From JBOFLG01 sp051657745 (lineage in GTDB: Bacteria > Actinomycetota > Actinomycetes > Actinomycetales > Dermatophilaceae): a stretch of 8,591 nt of DNA. A program made the position numbers and the translations under genes. Positions within the stretch are counted from its first letter, which is position 1. Every line of letters starts with the position of its first letter. The notes under the pieces are model-generated. The model worked only from the letters and a program-made list of their open reading frames with translations. It ran no database searches and was not told the origin of the DNA. The stretch is from positions 1 through 8,591 of the forward strand of contig JBOFLG010000132.1 in the NCBI GenBank assembly GCA_051657745.1, written 5' to 3'. Positions 1 through 5,540 of this stretch are shown piece by piece.

Positions 1-718
1 CGAACAGCGCGACCAGGGCCATGGTGATCACGCCACCGGTGAGGGTGAACGTCGAAGCCCAACCGTGCTCCGGCGCCTCGATGATCGTGTACGTCAGCGC
101 GCTCAGCATCAGCGCGGATGACGCCAGACCGGGCAGGTCGAGCCGCGGCACCGCCGCATCGCGCGACTCCGGCACCAACCGCCACGCCGCGACAGCGGTG
201 ACCACCGCGAACGGCACCAGCGCCCAGAAGATGCTCGGCCACTCGAACTGCTCGAGCAGCGCACCGCCGGTGACCGGGCCGACCGCCACGCCGACGCCGA
301 CCACGGCACCCCACACCGCGAGGGCACCGGCTCGCTCGCGCCGGTCGCGGTAGGCGTTGCTGATGATCGACAGCGTGGTCGGGAAGATCACCGCGGCGAA
401 CACCCCCATCGCCACCCGGGCCGCGATGAGGGCCTCGGGCGAGTCGACGAGCGCGGCGGCGACGCGTGCCGCGGCGAAGCCGAGCAGGCCGATGATGAGC
501 GCCGGCCGGCGGCCGTACCGGTCCGAGAGGCTGCCGGCGGCGAGCACGAGTGCGGCGAAGGCGAGGTTGTAGCCGTCGACGATCCACTGCAGCTGCCGGG
601 TCGAGGCGTCGAGGTCGACGGCGAGGGTGGGCAGGGCGACGTTGACGATCGTCGTATCGAGGTTGATCACGAGCACCGCCGCACAGACGGTGAGCAGGAT
701 CGGGAGCTTGCTGCGCAC
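1..718 (-). CDS. DHA2-family MFS drug/proton antiporter, N-terminal part (runs off left edge)
   Basis: This is the first 239 codons of a membrane exporter of the major facilitator superfamily, probably the 14-helix DHA2 (EmrB/QacA) type, which expels small molecules in exchange for protons. Translated leftward from a GTG at 718, it shows the DHA2 signature LDTTIVNVALP (residues 20-30) in helix 1. It also has the MFS motif A GSLSDRYGRRP (62-72) between helices 2 and 3, an intramembrane Arg101 as in motif B, and the antiporter motif C AVGPVTGG (145-152) in helix 5. Alternating hydrophobic stretches fit at least six helices. The GTG is chosen because a perfect GGAGGT lies six bases upstream. The gene is divergent from a TetR regulator, which suggests that regulator represses it. 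The C-terminal half is outside the window, so substrate and full length are unknown. Confidence 0.9.
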   Translation of the reverse strand, partial: MRSKLPILLTVCAAVLVINLDTTIVNVALPTLAVDLDASTRQLQWIVDGYNLAFAALVLAAGSLSDRYGRRPALIIGLLGFAAARVAAALVDSPEALIAARVAMGVFAAVIFPTTLSIISNAYRDRRERAGALAVWGAVVGVGVAVGPVTGGALLEQFEWPSIFWALVPFAVVTAVAAWRLVPESRDAAVPRLDLPGLASSALMLSALTYTIIEAPEHGWASTFTLTGGVITMALVALF

Positions 719-724
719 GGGCGC

Positions 725-730
725 ACCTCC
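725..730 (-). promoter_or_regulatory. Ribosome binding site of the DHA2 transporter
   Basis: The minus strand reads GGAGGT six bases before the GTG at 718, a full match to the anti-Shine-Dalgarno sequence. It fixes the start of the transporter. Confidence 0.8.
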
Positions 731-773
731 AGGTCGTGGTGGGGCCGCCCCGATGTGGACGGCGGCAACATGG

Positions 774-817
774 AGCATCACGCATGAGTGTGACCACTGT
801 CAACATGTGGCTACGAT
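774..817. promoter_or_regulatory. Divergent promoter/operator region between the transporter and TetR
   Basis: On the minus strand a perfect TTGACA (-35) lies at 803-798, with a weak -10 candidate GATGCT at 779-774 (18-bp spacer), pointing to the transporter. On the plus strand TACGAT (812-817) fits the TANNNT -10 pattern and ends seven bases before the GTG of tetR. Transcription would then begin at or next to the start codon, giving a leaderless mRNA. An imperfect dyad CCAC-N9-GTGG (794-810) overlaps the minus-strand -35, a sensible place for TetR to bind and block both genes. The -35 and the dyad are seen directly. Promoter activity and TetR binding are inference. Confidence 0.5.
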
Positions 818-824
818 TGGCGTC

Positions 825-1625
825 GTGCCGTACCACCACGGAAACCTGCGCGCCGCGCTCCTCGAGGCCGGGGTCGAACTAGCTCGCGAGCGCGGCCCCG
901 ACGGCGTCGTACTGCGCGAGGTCGCCCGGCGAACCTCGGTGTCGCACAACGCGGCCTACCGGCACTTCGCCCACCGCGAGGCGCTGCTCGCCGAGATCGC
1001 AGCCCACGGCGCCGCCCAGCTCGAGGCCGCGATGGTGCGCCGCCTGGCGACGGTGCCGGATGACGCCCCCGCACCTCGCGCTCGACGCCGCCTCCGCGAG
1101 ATCGGACGCGCCTACGTGGAGTTCGCGCTCGCCGAACCCGGCCTGTTCGCCGTCTCCTTCAGCGCCGACGCCCACCCGCTCGACGGGCCGCGCACCCAGG
1201 GAGCGGCAAATGCCGGAGAGCCCACCGGCATCCGAGCAACGGGAAAAAGCCTGCCGAGCAAGCGAATCCGCTCATCGGATGACGCCACGCGCGCGACGGG
1301 CGGCGGGCCGGCCGACATGCCAGGCACGGGCACGACCGCCGCGGACAACGACCCGGCCGTTGCCGGAACCGCCGGAGCAGCAAGCGATTCGACAGCCGAC
1401 CAACCCGCACCGTACGTCCTCCTCGGGCAGGTACTCGACGAGCTCGTCGAGGCGGGGGCCATGGAGCGCGAGCACCGACCGGGTGCCGACACGGCGTGCT
1501 GGTCGGCGGTGCACGGGTTCGCGGTGCTCCACCTCACCGGCCCGCGGCGACACGCGCCACCCGCCGAGCGCGACGCCGACCTCGAGGCGCTCCTTGACAC
1601 CATCGACCGCGGCCTCACCGCGTAG
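825..1625 (+). CDS. TetR/AcrR-family transcriptional regulator with WHG-type C-terminal domain
   Basis: A 266-residue DNA-binding repressor, expected to sense a small molecule and control the divergent DHA2 transporter. The N-terminus has the family opening PYHHGNLRAALLEAG and a helix-turn-helix at about residues 25-50 (LREVARRTSVSHNAAYRHF). The ligand-binding domain shows FALAEPGLFAVSF (about 103-115) and the WSAVHGFAVLHLTGP block typical of the TetR_C_33/WHG family. GTG at 825 is chosen because the family's conserved start (xPYHHG) begins there. No Shine-Dalgarno is visible, and a -10 box just upstream suggests a leaderless message. The oddity is a linker of about 75 residues (about 118-192), rich in Ala, Gly, Thr, Pro and Asp, where relatives have a short loop. 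This makes the protein longer than the usual 190-220 residues. The family call is firm; the regulated target is inferred from position. Confidence 0.9.
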   Translation: MPYHHGNLRAALLEAGVELARERGPDGVVLREVARRTSVSHNAAYRHFAHREALLAEIAAHGAAQLEAAMVRRLATVPDDAPAPRARRRLREIGRAYVEFALAEPGLFAVSFSADAHPLDGPRTQGAANAGEPTGIRATGKSLPSKRIRSSDDATRATGGGPADMPGTGTTAADNDPAVAGTAGAASDSTADQPAPYVLLGQVLDELVEAGAMEREHRPGADTACWSAVHGFAVLHLTGPRRHAPPAERDADLEALLDTIDRGLTA

Positions 1626-1736
1626 CAGACGGTCACACCCCCGCGAGTGGTTCTCGCTCTCGGCGATCACCATAGTCATCCCCACGACAGCTGCCGGCAC
1701 TCCTGTCGGTCGGCCAACTGCACACGCGATGCGCCC

Positions 1737-1760
1737 GCACGACGGACAGGCCCGTCGTGC
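1737..1760. terminator. Stem-loop between convergent tetR and HEPN operon
   Basis: A perfect 9-bp inverted repeat, GCACGACGG and CCGTCGTGC, is separated by a 6-base loop. It sits 111 bp after the tetR stop and 102 bp after the HEPN stop. There is no T-run, as is usual for terminators in GC-rich actinomycetes, and the symmetric stem could serve both strands. Bases 1626-1861 contain no gene that I can support. Confidence 0.5.
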
Positions 1761-1830
1761 AAGTCCGCGGGTGTTGGATTCCACGCCAGGTCCCAACTGT
1801 CACCTACTCGTCCAGGCGTGTGCGGCGGGG

Positions 1831-1845
1831 CCATCCCCAGGATGG
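1831..1845 (-). terminator. Short hairpin downstream of the HEPN gene
   Basis: CCATCC and GGATGG form a 6-bp stem with a 3-base loop, 16 bases past the HEPN stop. It could end the leftward HTH-MNT/HEPN transcript. The stem is short and lacks a T-run, so support is weak. Confidence 0.3.
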
Positions 1846-1861
1846 GACTCGGCCGTTTCCG

Positions 1862-2317
1862 CTAAAAGAGCTCGAGTGTTGGCATCAACTGGCGCGCCGC
1901 CTCGAGCAGGCCTTGGGTGTCGGTGATGGTCTCGAGTGCTTCCTCGTGGGTGGTGGTTTCGCCGGGGCCGGTGGGGTACTCGAGTTCGTGGCGTCGTCGG
2001 CGCATGACACCGAATGGGCGGAATCCGGCGCCGAACTGGGCGCGCAGTGCCTGTTCCACGGCGTAGTGTCCGCCGGTTGTGGTGGGGCGCAGCCCTTGGT
2101 GGGCGAGTAGCGCGGTGCCGGCATATCGTGCGGCGTCGTAGGCCAGAACGTAGGCGCTGTCAGGGTCGTTGTTGGCGATCTCGGTGGCGGTGGTGAGGGT
2201 GCGTGCGGATTTCTCGATGAGGTGCTCGCCGTTGGCCTGGCCGCCTTGCACGCGTTGGAGGTGCTTGTCGGCGAGGAGTTTCTCGATCTCGGCTTCGCCG
2301 ATGGCCCAGCGGCTCAT
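1862..2317 (-). CDS. HEPN-domain protein, probable toxin of a HEPN-MNT pair
   Basis: A 151-residue, mostly helical cytoplasmic protein resembling the SAV_6107-type HEPN family of actinomycetes. HEPN proteins of this kind are commonly RNases paired with an MNT nucleotidyltransferase that neutralises them. Visible features are the helix DSAYVLAYDAARYAGTALLAHQG (about 53-75), a following GGHYAVEQALRAQFG, and the putative active-site block RRRRHELEYP (106-115). In that block R106-H110-Y114 gives an R-x3-H-x3-Y arrangement. Classical HEPN RNases have R-x4-6-H, and HepT-type toxins have RX4HXY where the Tyr is AMPylated, so this is a variant. The start is set by an ATGA overlap with the stop of the upstream nucleotidyltransferase gene, implying translational coupling. 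An in-frame upstream ATG at 2401 would add an Arg-rich tail made of antisense-like sequence and was not chosen. RNase activity is inferred, not shown. Confidence 0.8.
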   Translation of the reverse strand: MSRWAIGEAEIEKLLADKHLQRVQGGQANGEHLIEKSARTLTTATEIANNDPDSAYVLAYDAARYAGTALLAHQGLRPTTTGGHYAVEQALRAQFGAGFRPFGVMRRRRHELEYPTGPGETTTHEEALETITDTQGLLEAARQLMPTLELF

Positions 2318-2907
2318 CGGGCGCTGGCCTTGGTGGGGGTCGCGTCGACGATGTCGGTGGACTTGATCTGGACGATGAGCGGGTCGGCGTCGTCGTCCCA
2401 TTGCTGTGCGGTGCGGATCGTGGGGTTGACCTGCATCCCGAGCCGGGCTTGGGCGCGGTCGGCGGCGTCGTAGACGTCGAGGCGGGGTGGTTGGCCGATG
2501 ACGAGCACGTCGATGTCGCCCGGTGGCGGCCCTGGCGTCCCGTTGTATCGCTGTGCCCAGGAGCCGAAGATCAGCACGCGCTCGGTGCGTGGGAGGGCAG
2601 TGAACTCCTCAGCGATCACGGCGAGTGGTCCGAAGGTGAGTTCCAGGAGTTGGGTGAGGGGAGTCGTGGCGCGATTGTCGGTGTTGGCCTGGAGCAGTCT
2701 GGCCCGCCCGAGGGTGCGGTCGCGCAGAAGGCCGGCTTCAACGAGCCGCCCGGCCTCTCGTTGCACGGTGGTGAGGGGGACGCCCAGGCGTTGGGCGAGG
2801 TCGGTGAGCGTGTATTCCTCGCTCGGGTGGAGGAGGAGCCAGGCCAGCAGGGCGGCTTGGTGCTGGGATCGGAAGATCGGCATCAGCGCCGGCGCCTGAC
2901 TACGCAT
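2314..2907 (-). CDS. Winged-helix/nucleotidyltransferase (HTH-MNT) protein, probable antitoxin
   Basis: A 197-residue fusion of a DNA-binding winged helix and a minimal nucleotidyltransferase of the Pol-beta/MNT superfamily. Residues about 16-72 form the winged HTH (LTDLAQRLGVPLTTVQREAGRLVEAGLL). Residues about 105-140 hold the nucleotidyltransferase core: FGSWAQR (114-120), then D131-I-D133-V. This gives GS-x14-DxD where the textbook MNT motif is GS-x10-DxD; I recall the longer Pro-rich loop as usual in actinobacterial members. In known HEPN-MNT systems the MNT protein transfers AMP to the HEPN toxin, and the HTH would allow autoregulation. The gene overlaps the HEPN start by four bases (ATGA). 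ATG 2907 is chosen because a -10 box ends seven bases upstream, giving a leaderless start; ATG 2883 is an alternative that still keeps the whole HTH. The domain call is strong; the antitoxin role is inferred from pairing. Confidence 0.82.
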   Translation of the reverse strand: MRSQAPALMPIFRSQHQAALLAWLLLHPSEEYTLTDLAQRLGVPLTTVQREAGRLVEAGLLRDRTLGRARLLQANTDNRATTPLTQLLELTFGPLAVIAEEFTALPRTERVLIFGSWAQRYNGTPGPPPGDIDVLVIGQPPRLDVYDAADRAQARLGMQVNPTIRTAQQWDDDADPLIVQIKSTDIVDATPTKASAR

Positions 2908-2920
2908 AGATGGAATCTAT
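2906..2920. promoter_or_regulatory. Perfect inverted repeat over -10 and start codon (candidate autoregulatory operator)
   Basis: ATAGAT-GGA-ATCTAT is a perfect dyad with 6-bp arms and a 3-bp centre. It covers the predicted -10 box and the first bases of the HTH-MNT gene. A protein bound here would block the promoter, and the encoded winged helix is the obvious candidate. The dyad is seen directly; binding is inference. Confidence 0.5.
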
Positions 2921-2943
2921 CGCCCGATTAAGGGAAAATACAA
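2914..2943 (-). promoter_or_regulatory. Promoter of the HTH-MNT/HEPN operon
   Basis: On the minus strand TTGTAT (2943-2938) and TAGATT (2919-2914) are spaced by 18 bp. The -10 box ends seven bases before the ATG at 2907, so the transcript would start at or beside the start codon. No Shine-Dalgarno precedes this ATG, which agrees with a leaderless mRNA. Confidence 0.5.
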
Positions 2944-2971
2944 GGGCCTCCATCCAAGAGATTCGGGACCT

Positions 2972-2996
2972 ACTTCGGTCCACTTCGAGGACTTCG
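2972..2996. repeat. Three phased ACTTCG repeats upstream of the HTH-MNT operon
   Basis: ACTTCG occurs at 2972, 2982 and 2991, spaced 10 and 9 bases, so all copies face roughly the same side of the helix. They lie in an AT-richer stretch (about 2908-3038) between the stop of the 86-residue protein and the HTH-MNT start, 65-90 bp upstream of that start. This suggests an activator or repressor site but could be chance. Confidence 0.35.
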
Positions 2997-3038
2997 ACGA
3001 CGAATGTCGAGAGATCTGCGATCAGGGCCCCGCCTGGT

Positions 3039-3299
3039 TCACTCCCGGCCCGGCTCGTCGGTGCGCGCTGCAGCGATGGACAGTTCGGTGGCGTCATACG
3101 CGTCGAGGAGGTCGCCGAGGGCAAGGTCGAGGTGGTGCGCGGCATCCGGCAGTGCTTCGCGGAGGTCGAGGTGAAGCCGGCTCACCGCTTCAATACAAGC
3201 CGCGACCTGGTTTCGGGCTCGACGGGAATCGGCGGCAGGTCCAGCGCTCTCAGGCGGACCGAGCCCGCTGGAATGCCGTTCTGCGTCAGGTGTACTCAC
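3039..3299 (-). CDS. 86-residue helical protein of unknown function, copy 1
   Basis: I do not recognise this family. The 86-residue soluble protein has a variable polar N-terminus, then a long, probably helical stretch from about residue 28 (ARNQVAACIEAVSRLHLDL) to about 78, with a central LGDLLDAYDAT. It has no signal peptide or membrane segment. It is judged real because a second copy with the same frame, length and GTG start lies at 5260-5520: 72 of 86 residues agree, and in residues 28-83 I count nine synonymous codon changes against three that alter the protein. A GGTGAG precedes the GTG by three bases. The gene is divergent from the module 1 HTH regulator (216 bp between starts) and 131 bp upstream of the HTH-MNT operon on the same strand. 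The repeated position beside an HTH regulator suggests a partner or modulator of it. That is inference only. Confidence 0.72.
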   Translation of the reverse strand: MSTPDAERHSSGLGPPESAGPAADSRRARNQVAACIEAVSRLHLDLREALPDAAHHLDLALGDLLDAYDATELSIAAARTDEPGRE

Positions 3300-3320
3300 T
3301 AGCTCACCATCTCGCTCGGT
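3039..3320. repeat. Direct repeat A, copy 1 (86-residue gene and short leader)
   Basis: Same orientation and similar sequence as 5260-5540, offset 2221 bp. The longest near-identical stretch runs over the middle of the gene. Together the copies bracket the module 1 regulator and methyltransferase. Confidence 0.8.
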
Positions 3321-3438
3321 GTCGGGGTTCCCGGTGCGCTGCAGTGATCGGCATCGCCTGCTCCTGTCTCCTGCCCCGGCGCCATGTCCTCACCCTGATG
3401 TCGGACCGGTCGGAGGACCACGACGTCAGTACGAAGTC

Positions 3439-3464
3439 CGCCCGTAACTCACCACGAACGGGCG
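3439..3464. promoter_or_regulatory. Inverted repeat upstream of the module 1 regulator
   Basis: CGCCCGT (3439-3445) and ACGGGCG (3458-3464) are perfect 7-bp arms with a 12-base spacer, ending 51 bp before the regulator's GTG. The half-sites are about 1.8 helical turns apart centre to centre, suitable for a dimeric regulator, so this may be an autoregulatory operator. It could also be an mRNA stem-loop. The rest of 3300-3515 shows no gene. Confidence 0.4.
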
Positions 3465-3515
3465 AGGTCGGGTGAGCGCTACCGTGGGTTCGTCGTCACG
3501 AGGGGAGAGTGCGCT

Positions 3516-4754
3516 GTGGTCATCACCCGGTGGACAGGTCGCGAGACCAGGTATCTGCGGCGGGCCGTACGGATGACGATCGCCGAGTTTGCGCACGTCC
3601 TGGGCGTCAGCACCCGAACGGTCGACACCTGGGAGGCCCGTCGCGACGGGATTACCCCGCGACCGGAAATGCAACGCGCCCTCGACACGCTCCTTTCGCG
3701 CGCCGACTCGGCCACCCAGCGGCGATTCGGCGCACATCTGACGCCGCCCGGAGGCGGTGACGGCCTCCCCACGACAATGCCCACGGAACGTTCGTCGGCA
3801 TCCGGGACAGACCCCCTGCCATGGCTCGCGACAACGGACGCCCCCGAACGAGTCGAGGGCGGCCAACTCGATGACGTGGCCGCCTATCTGCGGCATCTCA
3901 TCGGGATGGACAACACCCTCGGCAGCGCGGGCCTGGCCCCATTGGCCATTGCGCAATTCCATCGCCTGCGACGGCGATTCGAGGACTCGGCGGCTGGGGG
4001 TGGACACCAGTCGGACATCGCCGTACTCCTCAGCGAGCTTGCCGAGGTCGCTGGATGGCTGGCATTCGACGACGCCGACCACGAGATCACGAGACGGATG
4101 AATCACGAGTCGCTGTATTACTCCGACCTCGTCGGCGAGCAGCAGGTGAAGACCCTGACCTTGCAGAACGCCAGCATGCACGCGGGATTTCTCGGTCGGC
4201 CGCGGGAGGCCCTGGCCATCGCCGACTCGGTGCTCGATAGACCTGGTTCGCTGTCTCCTCGACTGCGGTCACTATTCCTCGTTCGGCGGGCCCGGGCGCT
4301 TGCCCAAGGAGGTGACGCGTCGGCGCTTCGCGTCATCGACGAGGCCAGGCACCGGCACCTAGACGGCGTCGACGACAGTGACCCCCACTGGGTCTGGTGG
4401 GTCGATGATCGTGAACTGTCCTGGCATGAGGGGATGATCCTGATGGATCTAGGTAACCCGAAGGATGCGCTGCGACGGTTCGAGCACTCCGTGGCCGTAG
4501 TGCCACCTGGCGAGACCCGAAGCCGGTATCTGCACCTGGCATATCTGCTGGGTGCGCAGTGCGCCGCCGGAGCCTGGTCGGAGACGGACACCACGTTCGA
4601 GCGGTTGGCTCCTCTGGTGCGCGATGTCGCGTCACGGCGAACCCGCATCCTCCTGAGTCACCTGGTACCAGCGTCCGCGGTGCACGCTCCGCGTAGCGCG
4701 AAGGCGTCGTTCGAGCGGCTGCATCGACTGCTGGCGGCGACGCACGATGGATGA
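3516..4754 (+). CDS. XRE-type HTH regulator with long helical (TPR-like) C-terminal domain, module 1
   Basis: A 412-residue regulator. Residues about 8-62 form a helix-turn-helix of the actinomycete XRE kind (WTGRETRYLRRAVRMTIAEF, then LGVSTRTVDTWEARRDG). A low-complexity linker (about 68-105) leads to roughly 300 residues of helix pairs resembling degenerate tetratricopeptide repeats, for example SMHAGFLGRPREALAIADSVL, FLVRRARALAQGGDASALRVI and MILMDLGNPKDALRRFEHSV. Such C-terminal parts usually bind a peptide, a small molecule or a protein partner, as in RRNPP regulators. The start is GTG at 3516, preceded six bases away by a purine-rich AGGGGAGAG. The stop overlaps the start of the methyltransferase gene by eight bases, so the two are translationally coupled. 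The 86-residue gene is divergent upstream. The target genes are unknown; the family assignment is firm, the ligand is not. Confidence 0.85.
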   Translation: MVITRWTGRETRYLRRAVRMTIAEFAHVLGVSTRTVDTWEARRDGITPRPEMQRALDTLLSRADSATQRRFGAHLTPPGGGDGLPTTMPTERSSASGTDPLPWLATTDAPERVEGGQLDDVAAYLRHLIGMDNTLGSAGLAPLAIAQFHRLRRRFEDSAAGGGHQSDIAVLLSELAEVAGWLAFDDADHEITRRMNHESLYYSDLVGEQQVKTLTLQNASMHAGFLGRPREALAIADSVLDRPGSLSPRLRSLFLVRRARALAQGGDASALRVIDEARHRHLDGVDDSDPHWVWWVDDRELSWHEGMILMDLGNPKDALRRFEHSVAVVPPGETRSRYLHLAYLLGAQCAAGAWSETDTTFERLAPLVRDVASRRTRILLSHLVPASAVHAPRSAKASFERLHRLLAATHDG

Positions 4755-5259
4755 CGGGAACGCAGACCTGCCAGCCGCCGACCATCGGCTGGAGCAGTAC
4801 TTCTTGACGTCGCCGAGCAAGGTGGCGCTCCTGATCGACGCGGCGGCCATCGCGCCCGGCGATCGGGTCGTCGAACTTGGGGCGGGCGCCGGCACGGTGG
4901 CCAGACACGTTCCGTCCTTCGCACCACTGACCCTGGTCGAACTCGACGCCAGGCTCGCCGACCGGCTCAGGGAGCACTTCCCGCAGGCGACGGTCCTCAC
5001 CGATGATGCCCTCGCGGTCATTCATGACCTGCCCTGCGAGGTGTTGCTGTCAAATCTCCCCGGGGACGTCACCAGGCGACTGCTGCACCACTGTGACGGC
5101 CTGCAGTTCAGAACGGCCATCGTCGCTGTCGATGACTCGTTCACTGGGAACGACCTGACGGCAGGCCTTGTCGTCGACCAGGTGGCAACTCTCAACGAGG
5201 ACGACTTCCACCCTCGCCAGCCTGCCAAGTCCCGGCTACTCCGGCTGACCCGCCGTTGA
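4747..5259 (+). CDS. Small SAM-dependent methyltransferase, KsgA/Erm-like
   Basis: A 170-residue class I methyltransferase related to the rRNA adenine dimethylase family. It opens with QYFLTSPSKVALLIDAA (17-33), like the substrate-entry segment of KsgA/Erm. Motif I is VELGAGAGT (42-50), an acidic post-beta-2 segment LVELD (63-67) should hold the SAM ribose, and an Asp pair lies at 86-87. At the catalytic position the family has N-(I/L)-P-(Y/F); here it reads N103-L-P-G106, lacking the aromatic that stacks on the target adenine. The helical C-terminal domain of KsgA and Erm (about 270 residues in total) is absent. The substrate is therefore probably not the usual rRNA adenine, and it could be a small molecule or a protein. 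The ATG lies inside the regulator's last codons (8-bp overlap). The stop abuts the stop of the opposing 86-residue gene copy 2 with no gap. Confidence 0.8.
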   Translation: MDDGNADLPAADHRLEQYFLTSPSKVALLIDAAAIAPGDRVVELGAGAGTVARHVPSFAPLTLVELDARLADRLREHFPQATVLTDDALAVIHDLPCEVLLSNLPGDVTRRLLHHCDGLQFRTAIVAVDDSFTGNDLTAGLVVDQVATLNEDDFHPRQPAKSRLLRLTRR

Positions 5260-5520
5260 TCACCGCTGGTCCGGCTCGTCGGTTCGTGCTGCGGTGATGG
5301 CGAGTTCGGTGGCGTCGTACGCGTCGAGGAGGTCGCCGAGGGCAAGGTCGAGGTGGTGCGCGGCATCCGGCAATGGTTCGCGGAGGTCGAGGTGTAGCCG
5401 GCTCACCGCTTCGATACAGGCAGCGACCTGGTTTCGGGCTTGACGGGAATCGGCCGGAGGCCCAGCGCTCTCAGGCGGGCCGATCACGTGGGAATGCCGT
5501 TCTACGCCAGGCCTGCTCAC
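5260..5520 (-). CDS. 86-residue helical protein of unknown function, copy 2
   Basis: Second copy of the gene at 3039-3299, with the same length and GTG start. Differences gather at the first 27 residues and the last three, while residues 28-73 differ only at position 49 (Ala to Pro). The leader is also similar for about 20 bp, including a GGTGA before the start. Its stop codon touches the methyltransferase stop, forming TGATCA, so the two convergent transcripts must overlap. It is divergent from the module 2 regulator, repeating the module 1 layout. No known domain is recognised and no localisation signal is seen. As for copy 1, a role with the neighbouring HTH regulator is only suggested by position. 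Confidence 0.72.
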   Translation of the reverse strand: MSRPGVERHSHVIGPPESAGPPADSRQARNQVAACIEAVSRLHLDLREPLPDAAHHLDLALGDLLDAYDATELAITAARTDEPDQR

Positions 5521-5540
5521 TGAATCACCACTCCGTTCAC
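5260..5540. repeat. Direct repeat A, copy 2
   Basis: Partner of 3039-3320. Recombination between the copies would remove or multiply the regulator-methyltransferase cassette plus one small gene. Such events are inferred from the layout, not observed. Confidence 0.8.

Noticed and set aside
627..824. Upstream extension of the TetR frame to an ATG at 627
   Set aside because: It would run antisense through the transporter's start; the TetR family start (xPYHHG) begins at 825 and a -10 box lies just before it.
2318..2401. Longer HEPN start at 2401
   Set aside because: The added residues are Arg/His-rich out-of-frame translation of the nucleotidyltransferase gene; the ATGA overlap at 2314-2317 gives a better start.
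2900..3145. Minus-strand 81-residue frame between the small gene and HTH-MNT
   Set aside because: It overlaps the 86-residue gene in another frame, and the matching frame after copy 2 ends in unrelated sequence, so it is not conserved as a protein.
2910..3302. Plus-strand frame opening with a helix-like MESIARLRENTRASIQEIRD
   Set aside because: The first 40 residues look protein-like, but there is no ribosome site, it overlaps the HTH-MNT promoter, and it then runs antisense through the 86-residue gene.
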